Assembly (NCBI GenBank): GCA_045594885.1
Contig: JAZNZJ010000051.1
Location: 1 to 12,184, forward strand
Reading direction: 5' to 3'
Length of the DNA stretch: 12,184 nucleotides
DNA from: Fimenecus sp045594885
GTDB taxonomy: Bacteria > Bacillota > Clostridia > Oscillospirales > Acutalibacteraceae
The translations under genes and the position numbers were made by a program. Below the pieces are notes generated by a model. The model did no database searches, was not told the origin of the DNA, and saw only the letters and a program-made list of their open reading frames with translations. This document shows, piece by piece, positions 1-7,018 of the stretch. How positions within the stretch are numbered: position 1 is the stretch's first letter; each line of letters begins with the position of its first letter.

Positions 1-189
1 ATAACCGATGTTTTCACCAAAGAAGAATATCGTGGCAGAGGGTACGGAAAGGCTTTAGTTGAAAAATTACTAAACTGCTCAACTAAAGAAAAAGTATATC
101 TCACATCAAAAGAACATAATGTGAAATTTTATGAAAAACTCGGCTTTGAAGTCGTGAAAGAAATATATACTTACAAAAAGGATTTTTAA
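1..189 (+). CDS. GNAT-family N-acetyltransferase, C-terminal part
   Basis: Reading frame 1 is open from the window edge to TAA at 187-189 and gives 62 residues, so the start and N-terminal half are missing. The visible part contains the acetyl-CoA pyrophosphate-binding loop of GNAT enzymes, RGRGYGKALV (residues 10-19), preceded by the beta strand ITDVF. It ends with the typical NVKFYEKLGFEVVKE strand-helix-strand that closes the fold. GNAT enzymes move an acetyl group from acetyl-CoA to an amine; the substrate cannot be told from this fragment. The stop lies one base before the next start codon, so the gene is probably co-transcribed with the YnbB-like gene. The family call is firm; the specific function is unknown. 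Confidence 0.85.
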   Translation: MTDVFTKEEYRGRGYGKALVEKLLNCSTKEKVYLTSKEHNVKFYEKLGFEVVKEIYTYKKDF

Positions 190-190
190 A

Positions 191-1459
191 ATGTTTTTTG
201 AAATTAGTGAAAGAATTAAAAATTTATCTTCAATGGCTCTTGAAAAGGCAAAACCGGTTTTTAAGGGAATTGATGAAATAACAGAATACAATCAGCATAA
301 GGTTTTGTCTGCGTTTATCCGTAATCGTGTTGATGAAACAGATTTTAATACTACTACGGGCTACGGTTACAGCGATAAGGGTAGAGAGAAACTCGATGTG
401 CTTGTGGCAGATATTTTCGGAACAGAGAGTGCAATAATCCGTGCAGGTGCATTGGCAAGTGGTACTCATACTCTTGCGGTTTGTCTTTATGGAATTCTTC
501 GCCCAAACGACACAATGCTATGTGTTACGGGCACACCATATGATACCCTCCATTCAACAATCGGTCTTAACGGTAAAAATATGGGCGAGGGTACTCTTGC
601 AGATTTTGGTGTAAACTATGCACAGATAGATTTAACAGAAAATGACGAAATAGATTATGATGCAATTGAAGAGTGTGTCAGCGACAAAGCGGTTAGAATG
701 GTTTATATTCAGCGCTCACGTGGTTATTCACTCCGCCACACAATTTCAATAGCAGAAATTGAAAAAGTCTGTGAAATTGTGCACCGAGTAAACAAACGTG
801 CAATTGTAATGGTTGACAATTGCTATGGCGAATTCACAGAAAAACTTGAACCCACAGAAGTGGGTGCAGATTTAATTGCAGGTTCACTCATCAAAAATGC
901 GGGTGGCGGAATTGCACCAAGCGGTGGTTATATTGCAGGTCGCAAGGATTTAGTTGAACTTTGCGGTTATAGACTCACAACTCCCGGTCTGGGAACAGAA
1001 TTGGGTGCAACACTCGGTCAAAACCGTAGTATTTTTATGGGACTTTTCAACTCGCCACACGTGGTTGGTGAAGCAATGAAAACAGCCGTTTTTGCCGCAT
1101 CACTCTTTACTGAATTAGGTTTTAAGGTTACTCCCGAGGTAGCTGAAACTCGTCACGATATTATTCAGGCAATTTGTCTTGAGAATTCAGAAAATCTTAT
1201 TGCATTCTGTCAAGGATTGCAGAAAGGAGCTCCCGTTGATTCATATGTAACGCCTGAGCCTTGGGATATGCCCGGTTATGACAGTCAGGTTATTATGTCT
1301 GCGGGCGCTTTTACATCGGGCTCGTCAATCGAATTGTCGGCGGACGCACCACTACGTGAGCCCTATGCGGTATGGATGCAGGGTGGACTCAATTTTCATA
1401 GCGGTAAATTGGGCGTAATGCTCGCCGCAGAAGAAATGCTTAAAAGGGGACTTATCTAA
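191..1459 (+). CDS. YnbB-like PLP-dependent enzyme (methionine gamma-lyase / aluminium resistance family)
   Basis: This 422-residue fold-type I PLP enzyme resembles Bacillus YnbB and the Met_gamma_lyase (aluminium resistance protein) family. Visible marks are the TTTGYGYSDKGREKLD segment (about 54-69), the phosphate-binding GALASGTHTL loop (86-95), the VDNCYGEF motif whose Asp209 should contact the pyridine nitrogen, and GSLIKNAGGG with Lys235 as the likely Schiff-base lysine. The length is full for the family. ATG 191 follows an AAGGA-type ribosome site at about 178-182 and sits one base after the GNAT stop. Its TAA overlaps the next ATG by one base, so translation is probably coupled. The family is thought to act on sulfur amino acids or related substrates, but the physiological reaction is not settled, and the neighbours do not point to methionine metabolism. 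Confidence 0.9.
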   Translation: MFFEISERIKNLSSMALEKAKPVFKGIDEITEYNQHKVLSAFIRNRVDETDFNTTTGYGYSDKGREKLDVLVADIFGTESAIIRAGALASGTHTLAVCLYGILRPNDTMLCVTGTPYDTLHSTIGLNGKNMGEGTLADFGVNYAQIDLTENDEIDYDAIEECVSDKAVRMVYIQRSRGYSLRHTISIAEIEKVCEIVHRVNKRAIVMVDNCYGEFTEKLEPTEVGADLIAGSLIKNAGGGIAPSGGYIAGRKDLVELCGYRLTTPGLGTELGATLGQNRSIFMGLFNSPHVVGEAMKTAVFAASLFTELGFKVTPEVAETRHDIIQAICLENSENLIAFCQGLQKGAPVDSYVTPEPWDMPGYDSQVIMSAGAFTSGSSIELSADAPLREPYAVWMQGGLNFHSGKLGVMLAAEEMLKRGLI

Positions 1460-2979
1460 TGAAACTTATGCACTTGAAAAGCGGTACTGATGTTCGTGGG
1501 GTTGCGGTTGCAACAGAAAAATACCCTGAAATTCAATTGACCGATGAGGTTGTAAAAGTAATCAGTGGTAGTTTTATTGATTTTCTTTGTGAAAAAACAG
1601 GTAAACGTGCAGAAAATCTTGTGGTGTCGGTGGGGCACGATTCAAGAATTTCAGCAATGAGAATTAAAGATGCCGTCATCGGTGAACTTTCACAGATGGG
1701 TGTAAATGTTCTTTATTGCTCATATTGTTCAACTCCCGCAATGTTTATGACAACGGTTACAAAAAATTGTGACGGTGCAATTCAGATTACTGCAAGTCAT
1801 CATCCTTTTGACCGTAACGGACTTAAATTCTTTACTCGTGACGGCGGACTTTCAGGGGACGAACTTAAAAGCATTCTTGTAAATGCAGAGAATGAAGATG
1901 ACAAAAAGAGTGAATTTAAAGGAACAGTTACAGAAATTGACTATATTTCTGAATACTCTGAAATTCTTCGCAATATGATAAAAAAAGGCGTAAATGCAGA
2001 AGATTATGACAAGCCTTTGAAAAGTTTTAAAATTGCCGTTGATGCAGGTAATGGTGTTGGTGGATTTTACGCAACTCAAGTGTTAGCACCGCTCGGTGCA
2101 GACATTTCAGCAAGTCAGTTTTTAGAGCCCGACGGAATGTTCCCCAACCATATTCCAAATCCTGAAAATAAGGTTGCTATGGAATTTATCCGCAAAGCGA
2201 CAGTTGAGAACAATTGTGATTTAGGTGTTATTTTTGATACTGACGTTGACCGTGCTTCTTGCGTTGATGAAAAAGGTGACGAAATTAACCGTAATTCAAT
2301 TGTAGCATTGGCAGCAGTTATTGCTCTTGAAAACAATCAGGGTGGCAGCATTGTTACTGACTCGGTTACAAGTGACGGGCTTCACGAATTTATTGAGGAT
2401 ACTCTCGGCGGTAAGCATATTCGCTTTAAGAGAGGTTATAAAAATGTAATTGATGAGGCAATTCGCCGTACAAATAGCGGTGAAAATACTCCTCTTGCAA
2501 TTGAAACCTCGGGTCATGCTGCCTTCAAAGAGAATTATTACCTTGATGACGGTGCTTATCTTATTACAAAAATCATCATAAAGGCGGCACAATTACGTCG
2601 AGAGGGTAAAAAAATAGGTGATTGCATTAAGTCGCTTAAAAAACCGATTGAAGAAAAAGAACTCCGTTTTAATATCACCGAAGAAAATTTCAGAGAAATC
2701 GGTGAAGACTTGATAGAAGAAATTAAAGCAATCGCAGAAAATCGTTATGATATGATTCTTGCCCCTGACAATTACGAGGGTGTAAGAGTTTCGTTTAAGG
2801 ATGAAAAGAAAAACGGTTGGTTTTTACTTCGTTTGTCAGTGCACGACCCTGTAATGCCTTTTAATACTGAAAGTGATGTTGAGGGCGGATGTAAAGAAAT
2901 ATGTAAAGAGTTTTATGAATTAGTCAAAAATGTAAAGGGAATTGACTTTACACCGCTTAAAGATTTTATAAAATATTAA
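1459..2979 (+). CDS. Phosphoglucomutase/phosphomannomutase (alpha-D-phosphohexomutase)
   Basis: The 506-residue product has the four-domain phosphohexomutase layout. Such enzymes interconvert sugar-1-phosphate and sugar-6-phosphate in the cytosol, feeding glycogen, cell-wall or exopolysaccharide precursors. The N-terminal LKSGTDVRGVA is the usual opening strand. TASHHP (111-116) carries the phosphorylated Ser113; most relatives have TASHNP. The Mg-binding loop is DTDVDR with Asp260, Asp262 and Asp264. The sugar-binding loop is ETSGH (349-353). The C-terminal phosphate-binding region is GWFLLRLSVHDPVMPFNT (453-470), which resembles the plant/chloroplast-like phosphohexomutase subgroup rather than the RxSGTEP form of GlmM. 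The start overlaps the preceding TAA by one base (TAATG). Substrate choice between glucose and mannose phosphates cannot be decided by eye. Confidence 0.92.
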   Translation: MKLMHLKSGTDVRGVAVATEKYPEIQLTDEVVKVISGSFIDFLCEKTGKRAENLVVSVGHDSRISAMRIKDAVIGELSQMGVNVLYCSYCSTPAMFMTTVTKNCDGAIQITASHHPFDRNGLKFFTRDGGLSGDELKSILVNAENEDDKKSEFKGTVTEIDYISEYSEILRNMIKKGVNAEDYDKPLKSFKIAVDAGNGVGGFYATQVLAPLGADISASQFLEPDGMFPNHIPNPENKVAMEFIRKATVENNCDLGVIFDTDVDRASCVDEKGDEINRNSIVALAAVIALENNQGGSIVTDSVTSDGLHEFIEDTLGGKHIRFKRGYKNVIDEAIRRTNSGENTPLAIETSGHAAFKENYYLDDGAYLITKIIIKAAQLRREGKKIGDCIKSLKKPIEEKELRFNITEENFREIGEDLIEEIKAIAENRYDMILAPDNYEGVRVSFKDEKKNGWFLLRLSVHDPVMPFNTESDVEGGCKEICKEFYELVKNVKGIDFTPLKDFIKY

Positions 2980-2987
2980 AATAAGTG

Positions 2988-3016
2988 TTGACAAATGCTA
3001 AAAAAAATTTTAGTAT
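2988..3016 (+). promoter_or_regulatory. Promoter of the acyl carrier protein gene
   Basis: A perfect -35 box TTGACA (2988-2993) is followed after 17 bases by TAGTAT (3011-3016), a 4/6 match to TATAAT; TATATT at 3014-3019 is an alternative -10. Transcription would start near 3023, about 27 bases before the ATG. This also rules out the in-frame TTG at 3020 as the translation start. No terminator was seen between the mutase stop at 2979 and this promoter, so read-through from the upstream operon is possible. Confidence 0.7.
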
Positions 3017-3049
3017 ATTTTGTGTATTATCGCTTACGGGAGGTGTTAT

Positions 3050-3274
3050 ATGATGTTTGAAAAAATTCGTGAAATCATTTGCGACCGACTTGAATTAGAA
3101 GAAGATGTTGTTACAATGGATGCAGTTCTTCTTGAAGATTTGGGCGCAGACAGCATTGACCTTGCTGACCTTGTTATGAGCTTTGAAGACGAATTTGACT
3201 TAGAAATTTCTGATGATGACCTTGAAAATATCAAGACAGTCGGAGATATCGTTAAATATATCGAAGAAAACTAA
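3050..3274 (+). CDS. acpP: Acyl carrier protein
   Basis: The 74-residue acidic protein has the acyl carrier protein fold: four helices and the motif LGADSIDLADLV, with Ser35 as the 4'-phosphopantetheine attachment site. It holds growing acyl chains during fatty acid or related acyl synthesis in the cytosol. The length is typical. Two adjacent ATG codons (3050 and 3053) follow a strong GGGAGG ribosome site at 3038-3043; the first is 6 bases from it and is chosen here. The gene stands alone, with no fab genes beside it, its own promoter and a hairpin after it. It could be the housekeeping AcpP or a second, specialised carrier. The next lipid-related genes are the two PlsC-like genes about 2.5 kb downstream on the other strand. 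Confidence 0.93.
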   Translation: MMFEKIREIICDRLELEEDVVTMDAVLLEDLGADSIDLADLVMSFEDEFDLEISDDDLENIKTVGDIVKYIEEN

Positions 3275-3298
3275 TTTAATTTTATTATAATGATTTTA

Positions 3299-3332
3299 AC
3301 AGGGGCGAAAATTTTGCGTCCCTGTGATTTTT
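3299..3332 (+). terminator. Hairpin with T-run between acp and proS
   Basis: Arms ACAGGGGCG (3299-3307) and CGTCCCTGT (3317-3325) form a 9-bp stem with one G-T pair and a 9-base loop. GATTTTT follows, with five Ts at 3328-3332. It fits a moderate rho-independent terminator for acp. It ends only 24 bases before the proS start, so proS either depends on read-through or on a promoter just upstream of the hairpin (TATAAT at 3286-3291, without a convincing -35). Confidence 0.6.
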
Positions 3333-3356
3333 AGAAAATATGCAGAAAGGATGTTT

Positions 3357-4799
3357 ATGACCATGGCTGAACAAAAGAAAATGGTTGAGGAAATCACCTC
3401 AATGGACGTGGACTTTGCCAAATGGTACACCGATGTGGTGAAAAAAGCAGAGCTCGTTGAATATACAAGTGTTAAAGGATGTATGGTAATTCGACCTTAT
3501 GGTTATGCAATATGGGAGAATATTCAAAAAACTCTTGACACAATGTTCAAAGAAACAGGGCACGAAAATGTTTGTATGCCTATGTTTATTCCCGAGAGTT
3601 TGCTCAATAAAGAAAAGGATCACGTTGAAGGCTTTGCCCCCGAGGTTGCTTGGGTAACTCACGGCGGTAGTGAAAAACTTGAGGAGCGTCTTTGTGTTCG
3701 ACCTACATCAGAAACACTTTTCTGTGAGCATTATGCTAATATAATTCAGTCATACCGTGATTTGCCAAAGCTTTATAATCAATGGGTGTCTGTTGTTCGT
3801 TGGGAAAAGACTACAAGACCATTTTTGCGTACCCGTGAATTCTTATGGCAAGAGGGCCACACAATTCACGCAACAGCAGAAGAAGCACAAGAAGAAACAA
3901 TCAGAATGCTCAATGTTTATGCTGACTTCTGCGAGAATTATCTTGCAATGCCCGTTGTTAAGGGAGTTAAAACGGCAAAAGAACGTTTTGCAGGTGCAGA
4001 AGATACATATACTATTGAAGCTCTTATGCACGACGGTAAGGCTTTGCAGTCTGCAACAAGCCACTATTTTGGTGACGGCTTTGCAAAGGCTTTCGGAATT
4101 CAGTTCCAAGACAGAGATAATAAATTAAAGCACCCATTCCAGACATCTTGGGGTTGCACAACCCGTCTTATCGGTGCGATTATTATGACTCACGGTGATG
4201 ATAACGGACTTGTTTTACCACCTAAAATTGCTCCTGTTCAGGTTGTTGTAATTCCTGTTGCGGCACATAAAGCAGGTGTTAAAGAAAAGGCAACTGAAGT
4301 TTATGAAAACCTTAGAAAGATTTGCCGTGCAAAGATTGATTTAAGCGACAATTCACCGGGTTGGAAATATGCAGAATATGAAATGAAGGGTGTTCCGCTT
4401 CGTCTTGAATTGGGTCCTCGTGACATTGAAAATAATCAATGTGTAATTGTTCGCCGTGATACAAGAGAAAAATATTTTGTAGCACTTGACGAGTTAGACA
4501 CAAAGATTCCCGAACTTTTACAGTTGGTTCACGACGGTCTTTACAATTCAGCACTTGAACGCCGTAGCAATATGACCTATGTTGCTCACAATATGGACGA
4601 AATGATTGACATTGCAGAGAATAAGCCCGGATTTATCAAGGCTATGTGGTGCGGTGACCGTGAATGTGAAGATGCTCTTAAAGAGCAGGCAGGTGTTTCT
4701 TCACGTTGCATTCCTTTTATGCAGGAAAAAATCGGTGGAACTTGCGTTTGCTGTGGCAAACCCGCAGAAAAAATGCTCTATTGGGGCAAAGCTTATTAA
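3357..4799 (+). CDS. proS: Prolyl-tRNA synthetase, type 3 (archaeal/eukaryote-like)
   Basis: This 480-residue class II synthetase charges tRNA-Pro with proline. Motif 1 lies around GYAIWENIQKTLDTMF (49-64). The RPTSE loop is at 115-119, motif 2 is TRPFLRTREF (153-162) and motif 3 is GCTTRLIGAIIM (266-277). After the anticodon-binding domain there is a C-terminal zinc-binding domain with Cys432, Cys437, Cys463 and Cys466. The protein ends in LYWGKAY, whose terminal Tyr is typical of the type 3 family. The editing INS domain of the long bacterial type is absent. Start choice: AGAAAGG at 3344-3350 is 6 bases before ATG 3357. An upstream ATG at 3351 abuts the ribosome site, and an in-frame GTG at 3324 lies in the hairpin arm. 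There is no T-box leader: only 82 bases separate acp from this gene. Confidence 0.95.
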   Translation: MTMAEQKKMVEEITSMDVDFAKWYTDVVKKAELVEYTSVKGCMVIRPYGYAIWENIQKTLDTMFKETGHENVCMPMFIPESLLNKEKDHVEGFAPEVAWVTHGGSEKLEERLCVRPTSETLFCEHYANIIQSYRDLPKLYNQWVSVVRWEKTTRPFLRTREFLWQEGHTIHATAEEAQEETIRMLNVYADFCENYLAMPVVKGVKTAKERFAGAEDTYTIEALMHDGKALQSATSHYFGDGFAKAFGIQFQDRDNKLKHPFQTSWGCTTRLIGAIIMTHGDDNGLVLPPKIAPVQVVVIPVAAHKAGVKEKATEVYENLRKICRAKIDLSDNSPGWKYAEYEMKGVPLRLELGPRDIENNQCVIVRRDTREKYFVALDELDTKIPELLQLVHDGLYNSALERRSNMTYVAHNMDEMIDIAENKPGFIKAMWCGDRECEDALKEQAGVSSRCIPFMQEKIGGTCVCCGKPAEKMLYWGKAY

Positions 4800-4812
4800 G
4801 AATAAAAAACAA

Positions 4813-4841
4813 AGGACTCAACTTTTGTTGAGTCCTATTTT
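4813..4841 (+). terminator. Rho-independent terminator of proS
   Basis: A perfect 10-bp stem, AGGACTCAAC (4813-4822) with GTTGAGTCCT (4827-4836), has a TTTT loop and is followed by ATTTTG. It starts 13 bases after the proS stop. The left side is A-rich, so it may also stop weak transcription from the other strand. Confidence 0.88.
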
Positions 4842-4858
4842 GTTGCAAATTTTGCCAC

Positions 4859-4888
4859 TTGACCGAGGATATGTTTATTTGTTATACT
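4859..4888 (+). promoter_or_regulatory. Promoter of the permuted NlpC/P60-like gene
   Basis: TTGACC (4859-4864, 5/6) and TATACT (4883-4888, 5/6) are separated by 18 bases. Transcription would begin near 4895, giving a leader of about 40 bases before ATG 4936. The position directly after the proS terminator supports an independent unit. Confidence 0.65.
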
Positions 4889-4935
4889 GAAATTGAATAA
4901 TAAACATAAAAAACAATACTATAAAGGTAAAGAAG

Positions 4936-5469
4936 ATGAAATACAGAAAAATTTATGTTTTGATGACACAATACCCCGGTTTTGATGCAAAAATACTTCG
5001 TTGGTGCACAGGGTTTCCATACACTCATACGTCAGTAGGGCTTGAAGAAGATATGGATACCTTTTATACTTTTGTAAGCAAGGGCTATCTTGTAGAAAGC
5101 ATTACAAGATATGAAAAGCCTGACAGACCCTCATTCCCTTGTGCTTTATATGAGATTATTGTTACTGAAGAAGTTTATGGGCAAGTTAAAAAAATGGTGA
5201 ATGATTATAAGGCACGAAAAAGAATACTCAAGTATTCAACGTTGGGAATTATACTGTGCTTTTTTGGAATACCGTTTAGACGTAAAAATCATTATTTTTG
5301 TTCACAGTTTGTGGCAGAGGTATTGCATAAATGTAAGGTCTTGAGGCTTAAGAAGAGAAGCACATTGTATCTTCCAAAGGATATTTCAAAGCATAAAGAA
5401 TTAAAACTGATTTTTATAGGTACACATCTCTCGTTTGTTGAAAAATTTGTGAAAGCCAACAAAAAGTAA
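4936..5469 (+). CDS. Permuted papain-like (NlpC/P60, YiiX-type) hypothetical protein
   Basis: The 177-residue protein has the order His-then-Cys of the permuted NlpC/P60 (YiiX/YaeF/LRAT-like) superfamily. YTHTSVGLEE carries the candidate catalytic His31 near the N-terminus, and HYFCSQFVAEVL carries the candidate nucleophile Cys122 at the start of a helix. Members with this arrangement are thiol hydrolases or acyltransferases acting on peptides or lipids; the substrate here is unknown. No signal peptide or convincing membrane span is seen (a short hydrophobic stretch at 102-112 is part of the fold), so a cytosolic place is likely. The C-terminal half is rich in Lys and Arg, with basic clusters at 93-96, 115-117 and 136-141. 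ATG 4936 follows AAAGG at 4923-4927. The gene is monocistronic, between two terminators. The family call rests on motif order and is moderately sure. Confidence 0.6.
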   Translation: MKYRKIYVLMTQYPGFDAKILRWCTGFPYTHTSVGLEEDMDTFYTFVSKGYLVESITRYEKPDRPSFPCALYEIIVTEEVYGQVKKMVNDYKARKRILKYSTLGIILCFFGIPFRRKNHYFCSQFVAEVLHKCKVLRLKKRSTLYLPKDISKHKELKLIFIGTHLSFVEKFVKANKK

Positions 5470-5519
5470 ATTGGGGTTTGTAGAATTGAATGCAAAATGC
5501 AAAATAATGGAACTGCGTT

Positions 5520-5679
5520 GCGATTATATCGCCCGTTTTCTTTCCTCCCTCGTTGAGGGAGGTGGCATTTTCGCAAGAAAATGACAAAGGGAGTTACTCC
5601 CCCCCAGTCACTCGTTACACTCGTGACAGCCCCCTCGAAGATGGGGCGGAAAATAATCTCATCACCCCAACAAATTCAA
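5520..5679 (-). repeat. Hairpin-rich dispersed repeat, copy A (MITE-like)
   Basis: This fills most of the 256-base gap between 5469 and 5726. It holds consecutive short hairpins: GCGAT/ATCGC (5520-5532), CCTCCCTC-GTT-GAGGGAGG (5544-5562), CATTTTC-GCAA-GAAAATG (5566-5583), GGGAG-TTA-CTCCC (5589-5601), GTCAC/GTGAC (5607-5627) and GCCCC/GGGGC (5629-5647). Read on the - strand, its first 19 bases (5679 down to 5661) match 12048-12066 with one mismatch. The later GCTGTCACGA...GTGACTG also matches the second copy at the right edge of the window. It encodes nothing recognisable. It behaves like a small non-autonomous mobile repeat inserted between genes; outer limits are approximate. Confidence 0.7.
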
Positions 5680-5690
5680 CTTTATCAAAC

Positions 5691-5727
5691 AAAAAGGGCT
5701 CAACTTATTGTTGAGCCCTTGATTTTT
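5691..5727. terminator. Bidirectional terminator between convergent genes
   Basis: AAGGGCTCAAC (5694-5704) and GTTGAGCCCTT (5710-5720) form a perfect 11-bp stem with a TTATT loop. On the + strand GATTTTT follows. On the - strand the A-run at 5691-5695 gives a T-run of five. It therefore can end both the + strand gene ending at 5469 and the - strand acyltransferase pair, whose last stop codon is at 5726-5728. Confidence 0.88.
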
Positions 5728-7012
5728 ATTCATTTGCAATTTTAAATGCTTCTTCGGTTGCGAGGGCAAGTTTTGTGATTATGTCCTTTCTTTTTGGTAT
5801 GCAATAAAAAGAATCATTTGTAGTTGAAATTTCAAAGCAATCAATAGATTTTTCTTTCAACTGAGTAAATCCGTATTCTATATGCAAACTGTAAAGACCT
5901 TTTGTTTGTCGCTGAATACGATAATCGTTGCCGTTATAATGCCCTTCAATTATAAAACCGTTTTCTAAATTGTGAGTGACGGTTGCTTTGCCAAGGGGGA
6001 CATAGTCGTGCACATTTGGTTGTGAATATACTGTGAGTTCTTCTTTATAAGAATATTCGCCCCTTAAAATTTCATTTCTCACATTTTCACGTTCCCATTT
6101 ATACCAATCAGGAATATGTGAGAATTCAGTTTCACCGCTGAGGGCTTTTAATTCGCCCAAAGTGGTCATTTCCCACTTTTTGCCACATTCTTCACAGAAA
6201 AGGTGAATACCATTTGAGTTCATTTTGTGCTCAGTATTACAATTTGGGCATTGATAAAGCACCTTGTGAAGACCTTCGGCTCGTTTTTTGTGTTTAATAA
6301 TAATGTTGTTTTCCTTTTGCCATTTGAAATCGTCATAGACCATTTCTTTGCGGATAACAGCATTTATTTCGTCAACACTCATTTCAGCAACCTGTTCAGC
6401 GGTAAGAACTTGCTTGACGGTTGCATAAAACGGTGATTTTCTGTAAGTGAAGTTCGCCCAGAAAGGCAAATTAAGATAATTGCCGTGATTGAGCATAACT
6501 ACAAGAGGAACACCATTCTTTTTCACCAATTTTCCGATTGCGTCGGGCAAAATTGATTGTGTTCCGTCAGGGGTGTAACGGGCTTCAGGGTACATACAGA
6601 ATACGTCGCCATATTCTTTCAATACCTTTCTGCAAGACCTCACAAGTGCGGTGTCAGTTGTGAATTTGTGGGTGCAGATGCACCCTGCCTTTTCCATTAT
6701 TTTAGGAAAAAGATGAAAAACATTGAACGCAGCAACAACATTGACCTTGTGGGGATAAGTAGCCCTAAAAAGCATAGCAAAATCCATAAATTGCATATGA
6801 TTTGCCAAAAGTATATATGGCGGTTTGAGTCCGTCCATATTTATTTTTTCAATTTTGTAACCCGCTCTGATGAAAGAGAGAAATAAACTTGAAAGTCGGT
6901 AAGCACCTTTTGTAATGTTGTCCGGCTGTTTTACAGGGTTTTTACCTATCGCATATTTTTCTATGTGGTCGGGATAAACTATTTCTGTAAGTACTTCTCT
7001 TTGTTCATTCAT
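5726..7012 (-). CDS. PlsC-like acyltransferase with zinc ribbon, paralogue 2
   Basis: The 428-residue protein begins with a PlsC/LPLAT-type acyltransferase domain (about 50-230). The catalytic NHxxxxD motif is NHMQFMD (71-77, His72 and Asp77). The motif usually written FPEGTR appears as YPEARY (141-146), keeping Glu and Arg but with Ala for Gly. The family transfers acyl groups to glycerol-phosphate lipids or other acceptors at the inner face of the membrane. A four-cysteine zinc ribbon follows, CPNC (255-258) and CEEC (273-276), then about 150 residues I do not recognise. No clear signal peptide or long membrane span is seen. ATG 7012 has AAAGGT at 7021-7026 as its ribosome site, lying in the end of the upstream paralogue; the gap to that gene is 6 bases, so translation is probably coupled. 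The acceptor is unknown. Confidence 0.8.
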   Translation of the reverse strand: MNEQREVLTEIVYPDHIEKYAIGKNPVKQPDNITKGAYRLSSLFLSFIRAGYKIEKINMDGLKPPYILLANHMQFMDFAMLFRATYPHKVNVVAAFNVFHLFPKIMEKAGCICTHKFTTDTALVRSCRKVLKEYGDVFCMYPEARYTPDGTQSILPDAIGKLVKKNGVPLVVMLNHGNYLNLPFWANFTYRKSPFYATVKQVLTAEQVAEMSVDEINAVIRKEMVYDDFKWQKENNIIIKHKKRAEGLHKVLYQCPNCNTEHKMNSNGIHLFCEECGKKWEMTTLGELKALSGETEFSHIPDWYKWERENVRNEILRGEYSYKEELTVYSQPNVHDYVPLGKATVTHNLENGFIIEGHYNGNDYRIQRQTKGLYSLHIEYGFTQLKEKSIDCFEISTTNDSFYCIPKRKDIITKLALATEEAFKIANE

Positions 7013-7018
7013 AATAAA

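Noticed and set aside
3020..3049. TTG start extending the acyl carrier protein by ten residues
   Set aside because: It lies before the predicted transcription start and the extension is not part of the family; GGGAGG points to ATG 3050 or 3053.
3275..3356. T-box riboswitch in front of proS
   Set aside because: The gap is only 82 bases and lacks the T-box sequence and the specifier stem.
3757..4128. 123-codon open frame inside proS on the same strand
   Set aside because: It is a +1 frame shadow of a well-conserved synthetase region, rich in Lys/Gln/Leu with no motif.
5540..5650. Possible CRISPR or tandem repeat array in the hairpin-rich gap
   Set aside because: The hairpins differ in sequence and there is no repeated unit with spacers; it is a mosaic of short inverted repeats.
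6227..6886. Two + strand open frames within the acyltransferase gene
   Set aside because: They are antisense to a gene with clear motifs and carry no ribosome site or recognisable domain.
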